A program made the position numbers and the translations under genes. This document shows positions 1 to 5,120 of a stretch of 5,586 nt of DNA, piece by piece. The notes beneath the pieces are model-generated. The model saw only the letters and a list, made by a program, of their open reading frames with translations, ran no database searches and was not told where the DNA came from. The DNA comes from Thermoproteota archaeon (GTDB lineage: Archaea > Thermoproteota > EX4484-205 > JAAOZP01). Positions within the stretch are counted from its first letter, which is position 1, and each line of letters opens with the position of its first letter. The stretch covers positions 1,732 through 7,317 of the forward strand of contig JAOAJQ010000060.1 in assembly GCA_026414125.1 (NCBI GenBank). Reading direction: 5' to 3'.

Positions 1-47
1 AGGCTTACAACCGCTTCCCTGCCGACGATTTCCTCAAGTTGCTCCAT
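1..47 (-). CDS. N-terminus of probable FAD-linked 2-hydroxyacid oxidase (GlcD/LctD-like), partial
   Basis: Only the first 16 codons are visible before the left edge, reading MEQLEEIVGREAVVSL. This short amphipathic helix ending in an I-V-G-x-E-x-V pattern is how many GlcD/LctD-type FAD-linked oxidases begin, just before the PP-loop FAD-binding domain, but the fragment is too short for a firm family call. I chose the ATG at 45-47 because a strong GGAGGG Shine-Dalgarno (52-57) lies 4 nt upstream. An ATG at 57-59, overlapping the etfA stop as TGATG, would add MEGL but has its nearest GGAGG 14 nt away. The gene directly follows etfB-etfA in the same direction, the order of EtfB-EtfA-LctD lactate dehydrogenases, which is the main support for the function. 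Alternative: another Etf-dependent dehydrogenase. Confidence 0.55.
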   Translation of the reverse strand, partial: MEQLEEIVGREAVVS

Positions 48-51
48 TAAA

Positions 52-57
52 CCCTCC
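52..57 (-). promoter_or_regulatory. Shine-Dalgarno site deciding the start of the left-edge gene
   Basis: On the minus strand GGAGGG stands 4 nt before the ATG at 47-45. It lies inside the first codons of the alternative upstream ATG (59-57), so it favours the downstream start. Confidence 0.5.
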
Positions 58-58
58 A

Positions 59-1063
59 TCAACCTACGCTACTCCTCCTGGCTTTTATCTCTTTTATCAT
101 AAGAGGTATTATCTGATAAAGGTCTCCTACTATACCGTAGTCAGCAACCCTGAATATTGGTGCTGAAGGATCGCTGTTAATTGCTATAATGGTTTCAGCA
201 TCCTTCATGCCGAACAAATGTTGCGGTGAGCCGGAGATTCCGCAAGCAATATACAGCCTAGGCTTAACGATGCTCCCGCTATATCCGACTTGATGCTCCT
301 TCCTTATCCACCCGTCGTCCACAGGCGGCCTGCTCGAGCCCACTACTCCTCCAAGCAGGCTGGCAAGCTCCCCTAGTAATGTGAATCCTTCCGCCGACCC
401 CAGCCCCCTTCCGCCTGCGACTATGATTTCAGCATCGGCTATGTTAAGCTTCTTTGGAATTGCCTCCCCCACAAGCCTGATTCTGCCTTGGAATAGTTTT
501 TCAGCCATTTTTTCAATAATCAGCCCGGTTCTACAATTATCCTTCTCCCTCGCCCTCATAACCTTGTACCGCACAGTAGACATAACAGGTCTAGTCCTAG
601 TCTTAATGTACGCAAGAATGTTCCCCACGAATGCCGGTCGAATCTGTATTAGCTCACCGTTCTCATCTATCCTTAAGTCTATGCAGTCTGCTGTTAAACC
701 TGTTTTAAGCGCTGCCGCAACCCTAGGGCCAAGAGATCTTCCGAAGCAGGTTGCCCCCAGCAGGATAATGTCCGGCTTCTCTTCTTTACAAAGCCTTACA
801 AGGTTGTGTGCGTAAACCATCGTGTTCAAACCGGAAAAAATAGGGTCATTGAAGAGGAAAACCCTGTCTGCACCATAATGTATGAGTTCTGAAGCCTTAG
901 CCTTATCCACATTGCTGCCGAAAACCACGCTACAAAGTTCCCCACCAGTATGCTCCACTATCTCCCTGCCTTTTCCGAGAAGCTCGAAAGTAACAGGGTG
1001 TATTGCCTCTCCCCTGAGTTCTGCGACCACGAGTACTTTTCTACCTTGGTCCTTACTCCCCAT
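59..1063 (-). CDS. etfA: Electron transfer flavoprotein alpha subunit (EtfA/FixB)
   Basis: This 334-residue protein is the FAD-binding half of a cytosolic EtfAB heterodimer that moves electrons between a flavin dehydrogenase and its partner acceptors. Residues 8-190 form the nucleotide-binding-like domain I, with a LLGATCFGRSLGPRVAA block at 101-117 and an RPAFVGN...RPVMSTVR stretch at 142-165. The C-terminal FAD domain (about 205-325) carries GGRGLGS (217-223), GSSRPPVDDGW (242-252) and the family signature LYIACGISGSPQH (270-282), then AINSD and PIFRVADYGIVGD (302-314). The signature has Pro at 280 where Ile or Val is common. There is no N-terminal ferredoxin extension, unlike some FixB proteins. 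The ATG start is preceded by GGTGAT with 5 nt spacing, placed inside the end of etfB. The one-base gap to etfB and tight link to the following gene indicate one transcript. Confidence 0.95.
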   Translation of the reverse strand: MGSKDQGRKVLVVAELRGEAIHPVTFELLGKGREIVEHTGGELCSVVFGSNVDKAKASELIHYGADRVFLFNDPIFSGLNTMVYAHNLVRLCKEEKPDIILLGATCFGRSLGPRVAAALKTGLTADCIDLRIDENGELIQIRPAFVGNILAYIKTRTRPVMSTVRYKVMRAREKDNCRTGLIIEKMAEKLFQGRIRLVGEAIPKKLNIADAEIIVAGGRGLGSAEGFTLLGELASLLGGVVGSSRPPVDDGWIRKEHQVGYSGSIVKPRLYIACGISGSPQHLFGMKDAETIIAINSDPSAPIFRVADYGIVGDLYQIIPLMIKEIKARRSSVG

Positions 1064-1064
1064 T

Positions 1065-1859
1065 TTAAATCACCCCTTTAGACTCTAAGAGGCGCATAAG
1101 CTCTTGAAGCCCGTCTTCAACTTGTCTGTAGATCCTACCCTGCCTGGTTTTCTCCTTCTGAATAACCACCTTCTGAACTGAGGTGGGGGAACCGGCGTAA
1201 CCAGCCTTATCCGGGTCGAGAAAACCGCTCAAGTCCTCGACACGCCATATTTTAACCTCGCTTTTCATTGCTTTCATCTTGCTCTTCAAGGTGGGCAGCC
1301 TCGGCTTGTTGACATCCCTGGTGACGCTGAGCAAAACCGGTAAATCCGATTCCAAAGCATAGGAGGCTTCTTGAGTCTCGGATATAACTGTAATAGAGTT
1401 TTCAGAAACGTCGACAATCCTTGAAACATAATAGATGTGGGGGATTTCAAGCAGCTCAGCAACCTCTGCACCAACCTGCCCAGTGTCGCCGTCAACGGTC
1501 TTCTCTCCGCAGAGGATAATATCGTAGGATCCAATCTTTCTAATAGCAGCAGCGAGAGTGTGAGAAGTCGCCAAAGTATCGGCTCCAGCGAACCTCTTGT
1601 CCTCGAGAAGGATCGCGTCGTCAGCACCCCTAGCCATAGCGTCCCTTAGGGAGCTTACTGCCTGCATCGGGCCCATGCTTAAAGCAGTGATGAAACCCCC
1701 AACCTTCTCCTTGATCTGTACAGCCGCCTCTAGAGCATTGAGATCGAACGGATTTATCTCTGCCGGTGCTGAACTCCTATCTATTCTCCCTGTTTCCACA
1801 TCGAACCTCACCTTCTCAATATCCGGAACCTGTTTTACGAGAACAATTATGTTCAGCAA
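1065..1859 (-). CDS. etfB: Electron transfer flavoprotein beta subunit (EtfB/FixA)
   Basis: This 264-residue protein, normal length for the family, pairs with EtfA and supplies the nucleotide site (AMP in ordinary ETFs, a second bifurcating FAD in Fix/Lct-type ETFs). Recognisable blocks are the N-terminal NIIVLVKQVPD (3-13), EINPFDLNALEAA (34-46), ARGADDAILLED (76-87), GADTLATSHTLAAAI (92-106), CGEKTVDGDTGQVGAE (117-132) and VNKPRLPTLKSKMKA (183-197), ending in a GSPTSVQKV segment (223-231). The start is TTG at 1857-1859. No ATG or GTG is available upstream in frame before a TGA, and homologues begin at this point. A TATA-like box centred about 24 nt upstream suggests a leaderless or nearly leaderless mRNA. 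It is the first gene of the operon with etfA and the GlcD-like gene. Whether this ETF bifurcates cannot be settled from sequence reading alone. Confidence 0.95.
   Translation of the reverse strand: MLNIIVLVKQVPDIEKVRFDVETGRIDRSSAPAEINPFDLNALEAAVQIKEKVGGFITALSMGPMQAVSSLRDAMARGADDAILLEDKRFAGADTLATSHTLAAAIRKIGSYDIILCGEKTVDGDTGQVGAEVAELLEIPHIYYVSRIVDVSENSITVISETQEASYALESDLPVLLSVTRDVNKPRLPTLKSKMKAMKSEVKIWRVEDLSGFLDPDKAGYAGSPTSVQKVVIQKEKTRQGRIYRQVEDGLQELMRLLESKGVI
1069..1074 (-). promoter_or_regulatory. Shine-Dalgarno site of etfA
   Basis: GGTGAT on the minus strand, within a longer GGGGTGAT, lies 5 nt before the etfA ATG and overlaps the last codons of etfB. It matches the archaeal anti-SD-complementary sequence and suggests etfA is translated by SD-dependent initiation as an internal operon gene. 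Confidence 0.55.
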
Positions 1860-1879
1860 CGGTTTTAACAGAACGCAGC

Positions 1880-1901
1880 TTTTAAAGAGGTTTTTAAACC
1901 T
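1880..1901 (-). promoter_or_regulatory. Putative etfB operon promoter (TATA-like boxes)
   Basis: Two TATA-like boxes lie on the minus strand: TTTAAAA at 1886-1880, centred about 24 nt before the TTG start, and TTTAAAAA at 1898-1891, centred about 35 nt before it. The first would place transcription start at or beside the start codon (leaderless); the second would give a leader of about 9 nt. The distal box sits inside a 14-bp inverted repeat, AGGTTTTTAAACCT (1888-1901). No Shine-Dalgarno is seen before the TTG, which fits the leaderless reading. Confidence 0.5.
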
Positions 1902-1950
1902 TCCATTTCATTTACCCATACTCTTAAAATCCGAATAGAGAATTGCCGAG

Positions 1951-1974
1951 AAAAAGGACGAGTGAATCTTTCAC
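1951..1974 (-). terminator. Candidate terminator after the glycoside hydrolase gene
   Basis: On the minus strand a short stem GTGAA/TTCAC with a 3-nt loop (1974-1962) begins 5 nt after the glycosidase stop codon and is followed six bases later by a TCCTTTTTCTC tract (T5 at 1955-1951). Archaeal termination relies mainly on T-tracts, so this is a plausible but weak site. The coding frame ends with two tandem TAG codons (1982-1980 and 1979-1977). Confidence 0.3.
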
Positions 1975-1979
1975 CACTA

Positions 1980-4979
1980 CTAAGCACTCTTCTGGAAAAT
2001 AATTATTTCCGCCTTTTCCAGTCCAAAAGGTTTTAACACATACTCGTCCGTCCAGTGTCTCTCATCTTCAAAACTCTCCGGCCCTATGTAGAGGGGATCA
2101 CCCCCAGCATAGTGCAGCGGACCGAAAGCATTTCTCAGAGTCCCTACGATCTTAACCTTAAGCTCGTTCCTCCCATTTCTTACAAGCCGAGTCACATCCA
2201 GCGTGAATGGATGCATAAAGACCCTGCCAGCCTCCTGACCGTTTAGATAGACTACTGCAAGCGAAGCCCTTAAGCCGTCCAGCCTTAGGATAACCGTTGT
2301 ATGGTCAGAGTCTTCACCATATTGAAACTCGTTGCTCAACTCGAAAGAGCCAACGTAAAACGGGTAGCCATGTTTAGTCAAATCCGTAGTTTCAACCGGG
2401 ACATGCTCCTCAACAACGACCGGGTTTTTCCCAAGGGACAGCTCAACCCCGAATTCTCCGATTAGAAATATGTTTTCCAGCTCAGGCTCGATCCCCACAA
2501 GACCTTCAAGCTCAATCTCGTTTCCACCTTCTTTCAAATAGTCCGTTACACTCATCATTCTGAAACAATCGTCAACCCAGTGTCCCTCATCCTTCCACGC
2601 AACGTCTTTCCCATTTATCCTAATTCTGAACAAATGCGGGGTCTCCATGACCAGCCTAATCCCTTTTCCCGGAAGGGGATTTTTCAATTCAAATTCGAAC
2701 TTTAAAGTAAACCATGTTCCAACCCCTTCTGCAACTATCTGTTTTCTCGCCCTGCAAAGGGGCATTTTTTCACTCCACTCGCCACTCGTCCTGTATTTGC
2801 AATAATCTAAAACCAGCACATTAGGATCTACCCGCTTAACGATCCAGCCTGTAGACAGAGGTATTTCCGAGGTTTTTCTAGGTTGCGAGGTTCTACTTTT
2901 TGGCTTTCCTGGTGAGAAAACAAGCAGGAGTGAGGAAACCGGTTCAAAAACATGTTCAAGAAAAGTCCAACCATTTTCTGTGTAGCCTTCAAACTCCGAT
3001 ATCGAGCCGGTTAGAGTATCTAACAGTTTAACACTATAGGAACCAGGCAGTCCAATTCTGGCTTTCACCGCCTTATCCCGGCTCACGTTGAAAACGAACA
3101 GAACCATATCGCCAGCATTGTCTCTCCTTAAATGGTAAAGAAGATTACCCTCCTCGTCGCCATCTATTTTCAAAGTTTTACGATTATCCGGCAGAATATC
3201 GCTCAGAGACTCAGTACTGGAATCCTCTTTAACCCTACATTTGCTTATCAGCTCAGCCAGCTCTACGCTTGGCTTCCCCTCAACCAAGCTTGGAAGCGGT
3301 TTAATGAATACTAATTCTCCTCCAGAATCTTTAAACTCCTTTAAAAGTTTAACCGTGCTTCTAGCAAGTGTTAAGCAGGGTGGTACGACAACAACATCAT
3401 ATGAAGCATTTCCAATCTTTAGGCTCGACCCTTCAACATTAGCATGTTTCTCCATAAGGATCTCGTCGCCAAGGTCGAAATCGATGTGCAGTTTCAGAAG
3501 GGACATTAGCAATTCCTTAAGCTGACTATCCAGAGTCTTTACTGTAGAATCGTTGAGTGGAGAATAGCTTGCCCAAGCGCTTCCTATGGGATGAATAACA
3601 AGCACGTTTACAACTCTTCTTCCCTTGGAAAGCACGTAGCACAGTCTTGAGAAATGATCCTCAATGTAAGAGTTGTAATCCCACCAAGGTTGACCCCAGT
3701 GGAAGTTCAACCCGTAATCCCTTTTCCTCCTACCTCTCATTGAATACGGAACCAGGTGATGACACATCAGGTTCACACCCATCACTATGAGCCAGTCGCC
3801 AATCCACTTCCTATCCTCGAAAGTCGGATAATTCCCGGTGCAACCATAGACTTCGCAGAGAACCCTTTCTTTCCCAAGCTGGTTCGCCGCCGAGGAAACC
3901 TGTTTAGCAGTTAATAGACTTCTCCAGACATGCATACCCAAGTGGTCTATCCCTGGAACATGCTGATACTCGTAATGAGGCATGGCTGCACCTATGCGGA
4001 TTGTTTGGCCTAGAAGGTCGTCCTCGCTCAAATAGTGACCAGTGAACTCCAAATTGTTTTTATCGCACCACTCATATATCTGTTTCGAGAACGATTCAAG
4101 GAAAAGCAGGGTGACAGTCCTCCAGAAGTCATACCGCACTTTCATGTAGTCGCAAACATCGAAGAAAAGCTTCGGAAGATGATCTATCAAATCATACCCG
4201 TTTAACTGTTTGAACTTCTCCGGAAGCCCATCCGTCCATGGTAGTGAGAATGGCGGTATTCTCGGCCCCCTAGGCGGCATGGCTTGCCTAGGAGGCGGCC
4301 TGCTCGATGAGAAGTTAGGTTCATCTGTGAAAACACCTGGAATAGTCCTTCCAATATGCTTCTTAAACAGGTCTACATAAGGTTTGTAAGCGAGATCTAG
4401 GAATAGCTTAACGGCATCATGGTTGAGAAGGTCGACGTAACACGAGCCGTTGTACCAAGCTTCTCCAACTGGCGCCACGTATCTTAGGAAAGTAAGATAG
4501 AGTTTCTCCGAGTTCGCTTTCTCTTCGAAAATCCTCTTAAAAACTTTCGGTACACCGTTTTCATCTATGATACACTCAAAGCTTGCGATGATGTCCTCTC
4601 CTACATAGTTTCTCGTGTCGCAAATCATAAGAAGTGCTTTCGCCCTGTATCGCGAGCTGGAAAAAGGGACAAGGCCCCCGGCAAACCCTGAGGGCCACCA
4701 GAGCTCATCGTAAATCCAAATGAACATTCCATTTTTCTCAGCTTCCTCTACAGCAGCTGCGAAAGCATCGAACCATTCCTTGCCCAGAAATGGGGTGACT
4801 AGGCCCTCTCTCGCATGGAAGAATGCACCGCCGTATCCAGCGTTGCCTAAAAACTGAACCTCCTTCCTAACCTTATCCTCAGTCAACAAGTCATTTATCG
4901 ACCAGAATGGAGCACCCTTAAAGCTGGAAACAGGTTTTCTAAATTTATTTTCTTCTATCATTTGAGCTTGACAAGCCAT
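1980..4979 (-). CDS. GH106-like (alpha-L-rhamnosidase-type) multidomain glycoside hydrolase
   Basis: This 999-residue protein has no signal peptide or membrane segment, so it should act in the cytosol on imported oligosaccharides or glycosides. Residues 20-450 look like the GH106-type TIM barrel: FWSIND (25-30), GYGGAFFHAREGL (48-60), IWIYDELWWPSGFAGG (87-102), VFTDEPN (216-222), the GHYLSEDDL loop (314-322), the VLCEVYG strand end (373-379) and RKWIGDWLIVMGVNLMCHH (390-408). Likely active-site acids are D219, E220, E319 and E376, by position in the motifs. Residues 455-570 form an alpha/beta, glutamine-amidotransferase-like domain; about 750-850 and 870-960 are two galactose-binding-like beta sandwiches (INGKDV at 788-793; VVYLNGQEAGR at 909-919). 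Residues 224-245 are an odd Pro/Arg-rich insert. Characterised GH106 enzymes are calcium-dependent inverting alpha-L-rhamnosidases, but the relation is remote and the substrate unproven. The ATG at 4979 is used; Met7 (4961) is a possible true start. Confidence 0.85.
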   Translation of the reverse strand: MACQAQMIEENKFRKPVSSFKGAPFWSINDLLTEDKVRKEVQFLGNAGYGGAFFHAREGLVTPFLGKEWFDAFAAAVEEAEKNGMFIWIYDELWWPSGFAGGLVPFSSSRYRAKALLMICDTRNYVGEDIIASFECIIDENGVPKVFKRIFEEKANSEKLYLTFLRYVAPVGEAWYNGSCYVDLLNHDAVKLFLDLAYKPYVDLFKKHIGRTIPGVFTDEPNFSSSRPPPRQAMPPRGPRIPPFSLPWTDGLPEKFKQLNGYDLIDHLPKLFFDVCDYMKVRYDFWRTVTLLFLESFSKQIYEWCDKNNLEFTGHYLSEDDLLGQTIRIGAAMPHYEYQHVPGIDHLGMHVWRSLLTAKQVSSAANQLGKERVLCEVYGCTGNYPTFEDRKWIGDWLIVMGVNLMCHHLVPYSMRGRRKRDYGLNFHWGQPWWDYNSYIEDHFSRLCYVLSKGRRVVNVLVIHPIGSAWASYSPLNDSTVKTLDSQLKELLMSLLKLHIDFDLGDEILMEKHANVEGSSLKIGNASYDVVVVPPCLTLARSTVKLLKEFKDSGGELVFIKPLPSLVEGKPSVELAELISKCRVKEDSSTESLSDILPDNRKTLKIDGDEEGNLLYHLRRDNAGDMVLFVFNVSRDKAVKARIGLPGSYSVKLLDTLTGSISEFEGYTENGWTFLEHVFEPVSSLLLVFSPGKPKSRTSQPRKTSEIPLSTGWIVKRVDPNVLVLDYCKYRTSGEWSEKMPLCRARKQIVAEGVGTWFTLKFEFELKNPLPGKGIRLVMETPHLFRIRINGKDVAWKDEGHWVDDCFRMMSVTDYLKEGGNEIELEGLVGIEPELENIFLIGEFGVELSLGKNPVVVEEHVPVETTDLTKHGYPFYVGSFELSNEFQYGEDSDHTTVILRLDGLRASLAVVYLNGQEAGRVFMHPFTLDVTRLVRNGRNELKVKIVGTLRNAFGPLHYAGGDPLYIGPESFEDERHWTDEYVLKPFGLEKAEIIIFQKSA

Positions 4980-4985
4980 AAGGAG

Positions 4986-5001
4986 TTATTTAACTTTTAA
5001 A
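4986..5001 (-). promoter_or_regulatory. Putative promoter of the glycoside hydrolase gene
   Basis: On the minus strand TTTAAAAG (5001-4994) and TTAAATAA (4993-4986) stand directly in tandem. They are centred about 19 and 10 nt before the ATG at 4979, which is close for a leaderless start there, but about 37 and 28 nt before the in-frame Met7 codon at 4961, which fits normal archaeal TATA spacing better. The upstream box abuts a perfect inverted repeat (5000-5013). Confidence 0.45.
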
Positions 5002-5013
5002 GCATAGATGCTT
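5000..5013. promoter_or_regulatory. Inverted repeat, possible operator at the glycosidase promoter
   Basis: AAGCATAGATGCTT has perfect 6-bp arms and a 2-bp spacer. It overlaps the BRE-like position and the upstream edge of the TATA-like box of the glycosidase gene, so a bound dimeric regulator would block or position TBP/TFB. The regulator is not in the window. Confidence 0.4.
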
Positions 5014-5037
5014 AGGTTTCTTCAGGAAGGTAAAAAG

Positions 5038-5054
5038 CACGTTTAGAAAACGTG
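5038..5054. promoter_or_regulatory. 17-bp inverted repeat in the divergent promoter region
   Basis: CACGTTTAGAAAACGTG has perfect 7-bp arms (5038-5044, 5048-5054) and a 3-bp spacer. It lies between the two divergent promoters, about 36 bp from the AAACGTTT palindrome (5079-5086), which repeats its inner half-site. It looks like a dimer-binding operator or activator site. Confidence 0.45.
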
Positions 5055-5078
5055 AACTGGATGTTCGCTTTAACATGG

Positions 5079-5090
5079 AAACGTTTATAT
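5079..5090 (+). promoter_or_regulatory. TATA box/BRE promoter of the DNRLRE gene with overlapping palindrome
   Basis: GGAAACGTTTATATG contains a good archaeal TATA box (TTTATAT, 5084-5090) preceded by a BRE-like GGAAAC. Transcription would start near 5111-5114, leaving a leader of about 7-10 nt before the TTG at 5121. The 8-bp palindrome AAACGTTT (5079-5086) covers the BRE and the TATA edge and shares its half-site with the 17-bp repeat upstream, suggesting repression by competition with TFB/TBP. Confidence 0.6.
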
Positions 5091-5120
5091 GTTAGGGAGA
5101 CGTCTTAAGGGGGAAAAGAG

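Noticed and set aside
381..815. Plus-strand open frame opposite etfA
   Set aside because: It lies antisense to well-conserved EtfA sequence and its product is low-complexity Ser/Pro/Leu-rich with no recognisable motif; an antisense shadow.
1286..1627. Minus-strand open frame in another frame within etfB
   Set aside because: It overlaps the conserved core of EtfB in a shifted frame and resembles no family.
1597..1938. Plus-strand open frame running from etfB into the intergenic region
   Set aside because: It is antisense to EtfB, with no ribosome site or family resemblance.
1860..1979. Small RNA gene (C/D-box or tRNA) in the intergenic region
   Set aside because: No C-box/D-box pair or cloverleaf could be made; only promoter-like and weak terminator-like signals are visible.
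3241..3525. Plus-strand open frame opposite the glycosidase alpha/beta domain
   Set aside because: Antisense to a coherent, family-like protein; composition typical of a reverse-strand shadow.
4269..4292. Two CCTAGG palindromes within the glycosidase gene
   Set aside because: They encode part of the Pro/Arg-rich insert, have no promoter context, and two 6-bp copies in GC-rich coding DNA can be chance.
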